From NCBI GenBank assembly GCA_020137815.1, contig CM035355.1:3330847-3394846 (forward strand): 64,000 nucleotides of DNA, in the 5' to 3' direction. This document shows positions 1 to 10,351 of this stretch, in pieces. The notes beneath the pieces are model-generated. The model worked only from the letters and a program-made list of their open reading frames with translations, had not been told where the DNA came from and did no database searches. Made by a program: the position numbers and the translations under genes. Source of the stretch: Hormiphora californensis (taxonomy: Eukaryota > Ctenophora > Tentaculata > Cydippida > Pleurobrachiidae). Numbering within the stretch: position 1 is the stretch's first letter; each line of letters starts with the position of its first letter.

Positions 1-1015
1 TCTCAGTGGTCCCTGGTGCTTCCACCACCTCCTTCCCTCGAATGAAGTAATGTTTTCCAGGAGACCTTTGCACCATTTTCTTCAGTCGATCAACAAGCTG
101 TCTTCTCTCATTTCGTTCCTCCAAAGTCCTGTCAGGCGAAATGAAGACCTTATCGAACTTGCCGGTCCTTTTTAGTCGGGATTTTTTCGACAGGATCGAC
201 ATCTGAGCGTCTCTGCTCTTCAGTACGACTTTCACTGGCCTGACAGTTAAAGACTGCCTTCCCAAGCGCTCCACTGATTTCACGTTCTGAGTCTCTCCTA
301 GCTCAACAAGAAGAGACTCTACTTGAGTTTCAAGCTCCACACTACTATTTATTGACTCTTCCAGGCCATGGATGATGATGTTACACCCACGGTCCTCAGA
401 GGCTGCCACAATCGCTGATTGAATTTTCTTTGGCGCCAGCGCCGAGGCACATTCTTCCTTCAAAACGGAGGAGAAGCTCTTCAGTTCTTGCTGTGCCGTT
501 GACTGCACAGCTGTAATCTCAACCTCCCTCTTTTCAAGCAACTGCCTCTGGATATTGAGTAGTTCCTCTTGCGCCGCTACTAGGTCTCGTTGAGCTTTAA
601 TTAACTCCTTTCCATGTTGTCTGAGCTCCTTTTCGCACTCTCTCACCATCATACTTTCAGAACCCTTGTCACGCAACTTTTCAATTAGTGGAAATGTCTG
701 TTCAAGAAAAATACCACATGCCCTCTTAGTAAAATCTAAAAGCTTCTTCTTCGACAGCGTATTAAGCTTGCTCGCAGACGGAACCTCTAAATCATCCCAG
801 GTAGACCTTGGTGGAGGACCAGTTCCATATCTCACTGCCTCTGGGTTACTGTATCCAAACCCTGAACAATCCGACAACAAGTCTTTTACCCAATATACTG
901 TATCACTTTGGCAGTCGTTAACATTCCTCCTATCAATATCAGTAGCCGGTTTCCCAGGATGAGCTACCAGGTAAATCCGAGGAGTTGCTTCTTCTTCATT
1001 ATCCGTATTTACCAT
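1..1015 (-). mobile_element. Non-LTR retrotransposon ORF1-like protein, runs off the left edge
   Basis: An open frame starts with ATG at 1015-1013 on the minus strand and stays open to base 1, so the C-terminus or stop lies outside. The N-terminal half is acidic, followed by a long Lys/Glu/Gln-rich stretch likely to be coiled coil. The C-terminal part carries CNIIIHGLEES, VERLGR, KVVLKSRDAQMSIL and KVFISPDRTLEERNER. That order (β-strand, RLG, basic strand, 'SPDRT..ER') is the RRM-like core of CR1/L2-type LINE ORF1 proteins, which bind the element's own RNA. The ORF at 22219-23241 has the same layout and the same 5' flank (AAATTAATTTGTTTAAAGTA), so both belong to one family. No ORF2 is in the window for this copy; it would lie beyond the left edge. 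Confidence 0.8.
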
Positions 1016-1100
1016 TTTCTTTCTGCCCCTCGTGGGCTGTTACATCAGCTTTATCCTAAAACTCAAATTAATTTGTTTAAAGTAGTGTTGAAAAGTTTGA

Positions 1101-1474
1101 AACCATAATAAATTTCAAGAGCCTCTAAGAGCGCACCACAATCAAGAGAGACCAAAATCAAGAGCACACCACAATCAAGAGAGTCCAAAATCAAGAGCAC
1201 ACCACAATCAAGAGAGACCAAATCAAAAGCGCACCACAATCAAGAGAGCCCAAATTCAAGAGTGCACCACATCTGGTATCTTCTGGATAGGGAGCTCTCT
1301 TGGATGAGGTGCGCTCTTGATTTGGTCTCTCTTGATTGTGGTGCGCTCTTGATTTGGTCTCTCTTGATTGTGGTGCGCTCTTGATTTTGGTCTCTCTTGA
1401 TTGTGGTGCGCTCTTGATTTTGGTCTCTCTTGGATGAGGTGCGCTCTTGGAGGCTCTTGAACTTTATTATGGTT
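1101..1474. mobile_element. Foldback element made of inverted tandem repeats
   Basis: The left end AACCATAATAAA and the right end TTTATTATGGTT (ending at 1474) are inverted copies. Inside, a unit of about 40 bp (CACCACAATCAAGAGAG..) is repeated several times in the left half and reappears as its reverse complement (CTCTCTTGATTGTGGTG) in the right half, with a centre near 1265-1310. The whole block could fold into one long hairpin. It abuts the 5' end of the LINE copy. Non-autonomous; no coding capacity. Confidence 0.75.
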
Positions 1475-1736
1475 CCTTATGAATTGGAAAGGTCTAATTT
1501 TTCTACCAATGCACTATGGAGTCGTATCTTATCAGGAACGGGGACGGGGGAGATATCATTAAAAACGTAAAAATGAGGGTTGGCAAACGTTGCTGGCCCC
1601 CGCAGCGCGGGATAAGGCATTGGCAAACGCTGCTGGCCACGCAGCGAGGGATAAGGCAGCGCTTTTCAAATTATTTTTTAAAGCGCTTTTCAAGATAATG
1701 CAGCGCTTTTCAAAAAGGAGGGTGCAGGTGAACAGA

Positions 1737-1869
1737 TTTTAAAGTGCGTTTCAAACGACTTGACCTGAGATTCCTGGAAATTCAGGATTTCCCCTTTGTA
1801 AATACACACGCAATGCGCCAAATTCCAAGAATTACGGGTCAAGTCGCTTGAAACGGACTTTTGAAAATC
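1737..1869. repeat. Small inverted-repeat element, copy 1
   Basis: The ends AAAGTGCGTTTCAAACGACT and its near reverse complement (AAGTCGCTTGAAACGGACTT) frame a centre containing ATTTCCCCTTTGTAAATACA. A second, inverted copy lies at 23808-23925. Upstream, about 1580-1665, two copies of a GGCAAACG(T/C)TGCTGGCC..GGGATAAGGCA unit of roughly 45 bp sit in tandem. No gene is visible between 1475 and 2125. Confidence 0.7.
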
Positions 1870-2125
1870 GATTTCGCGGCCAAAGCAAAGTTCACGTGCG
1901 CGCGCGTAAAAAGTTCCTTGAAAAAAGTGTTGCACACTTGACTGAACTGAACGCCGCGGCTAAAAAGTTGCAGAAAACGCTGCAAAAGAGAGCCGCGCAG
2001 TCTTCACATTTGCATCTGTGAAGGGCGAAATTTTCAACTCGGACATTTAAAACTCCAGTGTTGGTTTCTTGTCAGTTTATCCGATTTTTACCACCATATT
2101 CATTCAACGAGTCACATTAATCATT

Positions 2126-2501
2126 ATGGGTGAGTAAAATGACCTTGCTGTAAAACATACGCTAAAGAATACAATAATTCAACAAATAACAGGTTGCCTG
2201 GTTTACTAAATTCCTTTCAGTTGTTGTTCTTGGAGCTAGTGCGGCCGGGATCGCAGGTGGTGCAACTGCTGTGGCAACTGGAGTTGCTGCTTCGGCGCCC
2301 TGGTTTGCCGGATTCACGTCTGCTGGGGTAGCCGCCGGTTCAGCTGCTGCGGCAGCTCAGGCGGCGATCGGAAATGTAGCAGCTGGTGGTGTTTTTGCAA
2401 CGCTGCAGACCATTGGAGCCACTACAATCCTTGGAACCGTCGGTGGACCGATATTGGGAGCTGTGGCTCTGGTTGGAGGTGTGGGAGGTTGCCTGTTGTA
2501 A
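2126..2501 (+). CDS. ISG12/IFI6/IFI27-family small hydrophobic protein
   Basis: Two exons, 2126-2129 (ATGG) and 2221-2501, give a 94-residue protein. The first exon holds only the start codon plus one base, followed by a GTGAGT donor; the acceptor is TTTCAG. The protein is almost wholly Gly/Ala/Val-rich. It carries the family core WFAGFTSAGVAAGS, then NVAAGGVFATLQTIGA and a final Gly-rich hydrophobic stretch. In vertebrates this family (interferon-inducible, 80-130 residues) sits in mitochondrial or nuclear membranes and affects apoptosis and innate defence; its role here is unknown. There is no cleavable N-terminal signal clearly distinct from the rest. SMARCAL1 follows 185 bp downstream on the same strand. 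Assignment rests on the core motif and composition. Confidence 0.8.
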
Positions 2502-2686
2502 ATTGATTTGGACTTAACAATGTTCCTAGGATTTTTATGGAATTAAAGATAATAATTTATTTGTATTTTTTTCAAATTTTCACTCACCGCTTCCAAATTT
2601 CAAATAATATCTGTTTGATTGATTCCAATTTGAGACCCCGAACCTTTAACAACTACAAACTATAATTACAGCATGTGATGAACTGA

Positions 2687-5600
2687 ATGTCGGAGGAAGA
2701 GCGAGCTGCTAGAATAGAGCGGGCTAAACGTCAGTCCCAGCTCGCTAAACAGCTCGCCACATCTGCAAGTTGCACTGAGAATTTCCCCACTACACAGACC
2801 GGGGTGAGACAGCCCATTGCCAGTCATCATTATCAGTCAGGAGCAGGGCCGTCTGGTGCTATAATAAGTGATGAAACAAAACGGAAAATAGAGGAAAATA
2901 GGAGGAAAGCCTTAGAGAGATTACAGAAAAAGAGTCCCCTAAAGCTGACGAGTAATTACAACTCAGGAGGGAATAATAGTCCACAATTGGATTCAGTAAT
3001 AGCTCAACCCAAGGATACATTGAAACAATCGCAAATAGATCACTCCATCCAATCACGTATAGAGGAGAATCGACGGCGAGCTTTGAAACTAAAAGAAGAA
3101 CGCCGTGCCAAAGAGGAAGAAAGAGCACAAGATCAATGGGACCAGATGCTGGATAGCCCGGTAGGAAGCCCAGTACGATCTTCAGATACATCATCACAAC
3201 CTATCTACAATACTACACAACCTACCTACAATACTTCACAACCTGCCCCAAGCATCACCACTACACAACCTGCCCCGAACATTACCACTACACAACCTGT
3301 CTCAAACATCACCACTACACAATCTATCCCTTCTCCTGCTCGACCCCGCCGGTTGTCGGATAATATAAGATACAACGGGCCAGTTCATGACGCGGTATGC
3401 AGGTTGTCTAGTAGAGAAGACATGTTTGTCGTGGATACCAAGTATCATGCCCAGTTAATACAAGTCCTCAAGGGTGTACCAGGGAGGTTTTATGATACTT
3501 CATCCACCAAGTGGCACCTGCCAATAAATGTACATGACCAGTTCTTGGAGAAAGCAAGGTCTCTCCGGCCACAGGTGGGTGTTCTATTATCGGTCGGATT
3601 GTAATTCGTAAACTCAGATGGGAGATAACTATTTCTATCTTGATATAATAACATCATTGTCTTATCCACAGGTTCAAGTTCACCCTCTCCCAAAGTTTGT
3701 CGTTACATCACTTGGTCTCTTTCAATCAGAGGCTGCTGAGATTTCTGACTCTAACACCCTCAAGGAGAAGCTGCTGTCCTTCCAGAAGACGGGTGTGGAG
3801 TTTGTGTTGTCGCTGGGTGGCCGGGCAATGGTCGCTGATGATATGGGCCTCGGTAAAACTATCCAGGTGAGAGAACTCAGTTTAGCGGTATATCTTTAAT
3901 CCAGTTTATCTACTCCTTATTTGTTTATTGAATATCAGATAATAGTATGAACAGTTTAGTTACTATTCCCCCTGACATTTTCCTTACTTCCGCAGGCACT
4001 CTGTGCGATGGTAGAGTATAAGAGCGAGTGGCCCCTTTTGATAGTGTCACCCTCCTCCCTCCGTCTCACGTGGAAGGATGCCATTGAGACCTGGCTACCT
4101 GGGACCACTATAAACACCCTCATGAAAGGTATTGTCATAAACCGACCGAATCAGGAAATACTGGTCCCTGATTGGCTAATAACTAGTCACGTGACCTAAA
4201 TAACGAGTTCTGATTGGTTGTTTACTTGTGCCAGTCGGTTCCTGGTTTAGTAATAAAGGTTGCAGTTTACTAAAACATTGAAATCCTCAGGTAGTGACGA
4301 GTTGGATATGTCGTGTGATGTGACGATAGTAAGCTATGATATGTTACAAAAGTTTAGCATCGCTAAAAAATTCCACTGTGTCATTGCTGATGAGTCTCAC
4401 TTTATCAAAAACCGTAAGTTTTGTTAAATTGTTCAACAACAAATGTTGCAACGGGGGGGGGGGGGGGGGGGTCGTTTTTTATGTACTTTTGTGTACTTTT
4501 CACTTCAATTTTGAAAGTGTAGTTGATATATAGTTGATATATATATGAGAAAAGGAGACTGTTATCACCATTGCAGCTTTATCTTTGTAAATTACATTAT
4601 GTTATCTTTATAGAGCGTTACCCCTAACAACATCCTTTATGTTGCAGTTAAATCCCAGCGCACTAAATACTCAATGGCAATATTGAAGGCAGCCAAGAGG
4701 TGTATTCTACTTACCTGGTACTCCTGCCCTCAGCCGACCCGTAGAATTATACTCACAACTACAGTGCATTAACCGTGAGTTTCACAGTCAAACCTTACCG
4801 TGCACCTCTATTACTGTGCACCTCGAATATACCGTGTACAAATGGAGGTGTTGCTTTGTATGCTACCTCCCCCATCCCCCTCACACCTCAATAAATCTCT
4901 ACAATAGCTCTCCTTTTTAGGAAAGTTGGTACCAAGTTACCTGGAGTTTGGGAGGCGGTATTGCGATGGCAAACAGACCCCCTGGGGTATGGATTTCAAG
5001 GGTAATAGCAACCTAGAGGAACTCCAAGTTATATTAAACAGGTGTTTCATGATCAGAAGACTCAAAACAGAAGTGAGTTTTGCTTTAGTTTCATGATCAG
5101 AAGACTCAAAACAGAAGTGAGTTTTGCTTTAGTTTCATGATCAGAAGACTCAAAACAGAAGTGAGTTTTGTTTTAGTTTTCCACTTGTATTGCTCGACCC
5201 TAGAATTGATAAGGGCTAGTTTGTCATACACTGACTGTACATCGCGCAACCTCCTCGCTACCCCCCTCCAAGGTCATGGGAGAACTCCCTGATAAGAGAC
5301 GGAAAAAGATAGTCGTGGAGGTGAAAGTGAGCAAGGCGTTAAAGGGTGCCGGTGCTCGATCAGCAGACGCTCAAGATCAATCCAGTATGTTTCAGGTACG
5401 CACGGAAAACAAATGTAAAGGAGGGTTAGAACATAACAAAGTAATACTTGTTATGAGGAGCACAGGAATTCTATTCTTGCTTCCCAGAGGCAAAAGTTAG
5501 GGCTATTAAAGAGGCACAGTAAATTAGCTAGGACACCACCTGAACGGAAGACCCTATACTTGTCTCTTGTGCGGTCCTTACTAGAACATTGCTCACAAAT

Positions 5601-6704
5601 CTGGAGACCAACTAGTACAGCTGGGATTGAAAAGTTAGAAAAACTCCAGAAGCGAGCGATAAAATGGATACTAGATGAAGAAAATTCTAGCTACTCTGAG
5701 GTAGAATATTTTTCCAAGCTTGCCAACCTCAACATACCTCCTATTCGTAATAAATTCGAGCTTAATGATTTAATGTTTCTGCACAAAATAATATATGGTA
5801 CCTCCCCAATCGATCTCCCTCCTTATCTCTCGTTCTTTACCCCGTCTCAGATAGTAATAAACACTAGGGCCCAATCCAATATGGATTCACTCCACCTGAT
5901 GACGTCCGAGGTTCCTAGAGTTAACATATTTGAAAATTCCTTCTTCTACCGTGCCCACAAGCTCTGGAACCTTCTTCCGCTTTCCCTGAGAGCTACTTCT
6001 GATCCCATAATTTTCTCTTCTCAATTAAAAAGACATCTTTGGGATAGTTCTGGGACTGATCAGGGTGTCACTTAGGTAGTCACCAAATGGGTCTTCTTTT
6101 ATAGTTCTCACTAGAAAGCCCATTGAAGTCCTACAACACCCCCACCCCCCACCCACCCATATCTATGCCCCCCCCCCCCTCTCACATGTCGGGGTAAAGA
6201 ATACGGAGGTTGGTAGAGTGGTAGAGCGCTGATGATAAACATCAATGGAAATCCCGCTGAATAACATGTAGAATCGGGTGATAAAGATCCGTAGAATTGT
6301 AGCTGTGTAGAGAATCAACGGGGTACGTAGGTAGAAAGGCTTTGGCAATCATGGGGGCCCCAGCAGTAGATCCCAAAACACCACAGGAACAGCACAGGAA
6401 CACGCAACAAACAACCAACAACATGCACGTGCAGTATCCCCCTCCCATACCCCTCCCAAGCCACCCCCTTGGCAACCCCCCTCTATTTGCACGTGATGAT
6501 ACTACATCATACTCATCACGCCACGCATTTGTACTTTATAATAAGGATAATATCGAAAGTGTTTCACTTCAGCATTTAACTCGTGCTCTCTACTCCATTT
6601 TGGCGCGGTTTAACCGGTTTAACCGTTTTTATGTATTCTGTCAAGTATCTCTCCTATTGTTCCCATGTGTATCTCTCAGTCAGTTCATTTCTCTCTTTCT
6701 CTTT

Positions 6705-6777
<73 letters not shown>

Positions 6778-8281
6778 CCTATTGTCTAACTACTCTTTCA
6801 GTTCCTAACTGCTCTCTAATTATTGGCTTGTGTTGAACATGTGATCTCTCCACCATTAGCCAATAGCGCTCTCGTGTCATTTACTCTCTCTTGGTCTTGG
6901 AAATATTCCAATCATAGCCGAAGCACCATCATAACATTATTACTCATGTTGATCATTATCATCATGCGGCTGCTCATGCTCAAATCTAAATAAAATTAAT
7001 ATCTATTTAATAACTATGATAATACTATAAATATCATATTTTCATATATTCTATAAATTGATTTAATATCTCTCTTGATAGGTGTAAGCGCTGTCTACAG
7101 CCCTCCGCTATCTGGCTCTATTGTACAGGGAAATTTATCTTTATATCTATATTATGTGTGTCTATATCTACGCGTGTTTGTGTCCCTGTATTGTAGACCT
7201 TTTAGTTTGAAAATCATTTGTTTAAAACCCCATTTTACAGTACAGTTATAATATCAACCAAATTACAACCCTATTATATCTCTGTTCTCTCCCTGTTCTC
7301 TATCTCTGTTCTCTCTCTGTTCTCTCTCTGTTCTCTCTCGTTGACTAACAACCACCCTCAGTACTTCTGTCTGACTGGTGAGGCCAAGATACCCGCTGTG
7401 TTGAAGTACGTCTCGGAACTGCTGGAGGCGGAAAAGAAGTTTCTCGTGTTTGCTCATCATCGGTCCGTAATGGCTGCTGTCAGGGAACAACTGGCAAAGG
7501 ATAAAGTGGGGCACATTGTCATCGATGGGAATACTCCTGGGGAACACAGGTGCGTGGGAAGATAATATATTGTCAGGTTTCTGTTATATTTCTGTTTCTG
7601 TTATATTTCTGTTATATTTCTGTTTCTGTTATGTCCTGGTAATATATTGCGAAACTAACCCTGTAATATAAAATCTTGCCTTGCTCGACCCATTCTCTAC
7701 AAGTATATAACTCCCCTCTCTCTCTCCAGACAAAGACTGGTTGAGAAGTTTCAGCGTGATAAGAGTTGTCTTGTGGCAGTGTTGAGTATCATGGCTGCAA
7801 ACAGTGGGTTCACGCTTACAGCAGCTGATACGGTGGTCTTTGCTGAGCTATTCTACAACCCGGGGGTAAGGAATCGAGTAATAAAAACAGGAACTTCTGT
7901 TTTATTTCCTCCATTGTCATACTGTATGACTGTATTGTAGGCCCGGTTCGGAGGGGGTAGTATTTTGTCATACAATATTCCTTCAGTAATTTCACTAAAA
8001 TATTTCAGATCCTGTTCCAAGCGGAGGATCGTGTTCACAGGATAGGGCAGCGGAGGCCTGTTGTGATCCACTACCTAGTTGCTCGACAGACGTGTGACGA
8101 CACCATGTGGCCCATGATCCAGAAGAAGATCGATGTGCTGGGCACGATGGGGGTGGGGAGTGGACAACTAAACGCTCAAAATGAGAGTTTTAAGTCACGG
8201 GAGGAGGAGGAGGAGGGGAGACAGAGAGGAATTACTGAATTTTTTGGTGGACCAAGTTCGAAACGACAAAAATTAGCTTGA
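2687..8281 (+). CDS. SMARCAL1: SMARCAL1-type annealing helicase (HARP + SNF2), with a frameshift
   Basis: Ten exons: 2687-3574, 3672-3866, 3996-4128, 4291-4413, 4648-4774, 4921-5072, 5273-5395, 7362-7549, 7730-7865, 8009-8281. The product should rewind RPA-coated single-stranded DNA and remodel stalled forks. Exon 1 encodes a charged N-terminus with motifs resembling the human SMARCAL1 RPA32-binding helix (IEENRRKAL about residues 68-76, IEENRRRAL about 125-133, and a looser one at 3-24). One HARP domain follows (NIRYNGPVHDAV..FYDTSSTKWHLP). SNF2 motifs are DDMGLGKT (I), IVSPSSLRLTW (Ia), DESH (II), a GTPALSRP segment (III), RCFMIRRLKTE, then the C-lobe FLVFAHH, IDGNT, SIMAANSG and QAEDRVHRIGQ. 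The C-terminus has QRGITEFF, a PIP-box consensus, then KRQK. Exon 5 holds one extra base near 4714-4718, inside LLTGTP; without it all phases close. The human protein has two HARP domains; I see one. Confidence 0.9.
4136..4244. mobile_element. 109-bp hAT-like MITE, degenerate copy, in SMARCAL1 intron 3
   Basis: The body matches the element at 35034-35142 in reverse orientation and has the same length (109 bp). The shared core includes CCGACCGAATCAGGAAATAC and a run with AACGAGTTCTGATTGGTTGT. The right end ends TTCCTG. The left end has drifted, and no clear target duplication remains. Confidence 0.75.
5047..5178 (+). repeat. Three 44-bp tandem repeats carrying an exon end and its splice donor
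   Basis: The unit starting TCATGATCAGAAGACTCAAA occurs at 5047, 5091 and 5135 with almost no change. Each unit includes the last codons of SMARCAL1 exon 6 (MIRRLKTE) and an AAGTGAG donor. Only the first donor keeps the frame; the 44-bp period is not a multiple of three and reading on meets TGA at once. Confidence 0.9.
5409..5439 (+). repeat. Interspersed motif GTAAAGGAGGGTTAGAACAT, copy 1
   Basis: The motif recurs at 37968-37998 and, with small changes, at 52004-52037. Each time it is followed by AACAA(G/A). At 37955-37985 it forms a palindrome with CACCCTTCTTTACA. It resembles one end of a short hairpin MITE, often with TGCTCGACCC nearby (5191, 7682, 51982). Confidence 0.55.
5485..6075 (+). 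mobile_element. Truncated LINE ORF2 (C-terminal tail of reverse transcriptase protein)
   Basis: The open frame begins inside intron 7 of SMARCAL1 with no start of its own. It reads LLKRHSKLARTPPERKTLYL, then SLVRSLLEHCSQIWRP, KLEKLQKRAIKWI, FELNDLMFLHKIIYG, RAHKLWNLLPLSLRA and a stop at 6073-6075. This series (SLVRS.LEYCS..W.P, LE..QRRA.RWI, WN.LP) marks the region after the reverse transcriptase domain in CR1/Jockey-type LINEs. The catalytic YADD region is absent, so this is a 5'-truncated insertion in the sense orientation of the host gene. Confidence 0.85.
6106..6540. repeat. Interspersed repeat, copy 1 (second copy 60877-61098, inverted)
   Basis: Shared landmarks are CTAGAAAGCCC near 6111, GGCAACCCCCCTCTATTTGC near 6469, TACTACATCATACTC near 6509 and ACTTTATAAT near 6534. 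They occur in the same order on the opposite strand at 60877-61098. The stretch lies just downstream of the LINE tail, so its first part may be LINE 3' UTR. A shorter echo (GTGAGATCTATATTATAAAG) appears at 10588 and 60864. Confidence 0.6.
6712..6775. repeat. (TC)n microsatellite
   Basis: Near-pure TC dinucleotides of about 60 bp in SMARCAL1 intron 7. Apart from this and the LINE-related repeats, nothing is seen in the intron between 6550 and 7361; it ends in a TCTCTG-rich stretch before the acceptor. Confidence 0.9.
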
Positions 8282-9109
8282 GAGGGGACTGTTCAAATAG
8301 TTGGTAACGAATTTACCCCTCTACCAGTAGGGCATTGCGGATAGGGGATTGGGGTAGGACTTAAGGAAACGACGAGGTGTTAGGTGTATAGGGCATTGCG
8401 ATAGTAAGGCACGTTTCAGTATGCACTGTGCCCGCAAGGTAGGGGTAAATGCGTTACCAATGCAAATAGAAATATTTTTGGGGATGACCCGGATTCCTGA
8501 GCTGTTGTTGCTATTTTCAATTGACTACTCCCATTCATTCGAAGAGTGTATTCTGAGATAGTTCTAAACGATATGAATAATATTTGTTAAATATCCCTGT
8601 AGGGTAAACCGTGGCAATTCGAACAACCGGGGCAATTCGAACAATGTACTGCCCGTCTCTCACCTAGTTAAGCTATCATAATGACGTCATCCTATCTCCA
8701 GAAGAAAACTGCTCGTTCGAGCCTGCCCGTTACCACTAAATAGGCTCTAGATCCGGTTTAAGTTGGTCAATTTCCGATTTGAAAAAACCAGCTGAAAGCT
8801 AATAATATCAGCTTTCAGATGGTATAAAAATTATTTAAATATTCGCATGTTTTCATTCCAAATTCTGGTAAATTAAGATTACCGGGGCAATTCGAACAAC
8901 CGGGGCAATTCGAACCGGGGCAATTTGGTTAACACCCGGGCCAATGATGTGCAGTTCTTTGTACCACGTGATCACGCGTGATACTGGGGCAATTCGAACA
9001 AGAACGACCAGCGTGTAGATTGCGTGTAGATTACATTGTTCGAATTGCCCCCACCTCTAACAACACCAGGCGGGAATCTTCTTCTGGTGTTGTGAGGACG
9101 TTCACGTAT

Positions 9110-9840
9110 TTGCGGGGAGTTAGAGAGCACTGAATTAGAGAGAGAATGAGAGAATAGGGGATATTATATGGAGCACGGATTTGCGGGGAGTTAGAGAGCA
9201 CTGAATTAGAGAGAGAATGAGAGAATAGGGGATATTATCTGGAGCACGGATTTGCGGGGAGTTAGAGAGCACTGAATTAGAGAGAGAATGAGATAATATT
9301 ATCTGGCGCTTTTATAAAGTAAAGTAATTTGTCAGATATCGGAGTACACAGAGAAGCAGGAGCATACAATGTGAGCTGATCTGTAGACGTGGAAGTAGAA
9401 TTATCAGCTGTTTAAAGAAGGAGATAAGCAGGGAGTTAGAGAGCACTGAATTAGAGAGAGAATGAGAAAATAGGGGATATTATATGGAGCACGGATTTGC
9501 GGGGAGTTAGAGAGCACTGAATTAGAGAGAGAATGAGAGAATAGGGGATATTATCTGTTTAAAGAAGGAGATAAGCAGGGAGTTAGAGAGCACTGAATTA
9601 GAGAGAGAATGAGAGAATAGGGGATATTATATGGAGCACGGATTTGCGGGGAGTTAGAGAGCACTGAATTAGAGAGAGAATGAGAGAATAGGGGATATTA
9701 TATGGAGCACGGATTTGCGGGGAGTTAGAGAGCACTGAATTAGAGAGAGAATGAGAGAATAGGGGATATTATCTGGAGTACGGATTTGCGGGGAGATAGA
9801 GAGTACTGAATTAGAGAGAGAGTGAGAGAATATTATCTGG
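9110..9840. repeat. Minisatellite of 70-80 bp units
   Basis: Roughly eight to nine units built on GATTTGCGGGGAGTTAGAGA, GAGAATGAGAGAATAGGGGA and TATTATATGGAGCACG. Two longer interruptions (about 9300-9420 and 9550-9575) contain AAAGTAAAGTAATTTGTCAG and TTTAAAGAAGGAGATAAGCA. A single-base mosaic of variants separates the units. Confidence 0.85.
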
Positions 9841-9875
9841 CGCTTTTATAAAGTAAAGTAATTTGTCAGATATCG

Positions 9876-9985
9876 TCCCATTTCTGGGCAGCATCCCATT
9901 GCTGGGCATCATCCCTTCGCAGGGCATCATCCCATTTCTGGGCACCATCCCTTTGCAGGGCATCATCCCATTGCTGGGCGGATCC
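9876..9985. repeat. 25-bp tandem repeat
   Basis: Repeats of CATCCCATTGCTGGGCATCA-like units alternate with CCCTTCGCAGGG and CCCATTTCTGGG variants. Each unit is itself a small imperfect hairpin (CCCATTGCTGGG). Confidence 0.8.
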
Positions 9986-10272
9986 TCGGCGTTAGCCTCG
10001 GGCGGGTAAGAAAAATGGTCGGTATATTGCCTAGCTGCTTTGGCCCAATGCACTGGTTGGGGAGCTGGTGCTATACCAGGCCACGATGGTATCTCTAATC
10101 AGAGAGAGATAGGTAGTGAGCGGAAAGAAAGGGACACATCGCCCAGGGCTGCTGCTCTGTTTCCCTGAGTGGTATGTGGAGTACACAGAGAAGCAGGAGC
10201 ATACAATGTGAACTCTGAAATTTATCTTATTTGAAAGATAAAATAATGAACTTTAATCCTATATAATTTTTT

Positions 10273-10351
10273 CCCTGCCCGGGTGAATGCCGAAGGCATT
10301 CACCCGGATGCCTTTTTACTTTGTAAAAAGGCATAGCAGGGTTAGAATTCG
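10273..10351. other. Three-way-junction structured repeat, copy 1
   Basis: The outer stem is CCCTGC (10273-10278) with GCAGGG (10336-10341). It encloses two perfect hairpins: GGGTGAATGCC-GAA-GGCATTCACCC, then ATGCCTTTTTAC-TTT-GTAAAAAGGCAT. A conserved TTAGAATTCGA tail follows. A second copy lies at 58921-58993. Confidence 0.8.

Noticed and set aside
5560-6075. A host gene of 171 codons
   Set aside because: The frame opens upstream without a start and matches the tail of LINE ORF2; it is an insertion in an intron.
6205-6290. tRNA-like stretch (GGTAGAGTGGTAGAGCG, TGATGATAAACATCA)
   Set aside because: The anticodon-like loop lacks T33, there is no proper T-arm box B and no acceptor pairing. 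Chance similarity or a decayed repeat.
9110-9840. CRISPR array
   Set aside because: The genome is eukaryotic and the units are adjoining minisatellite copies without unique spacers.
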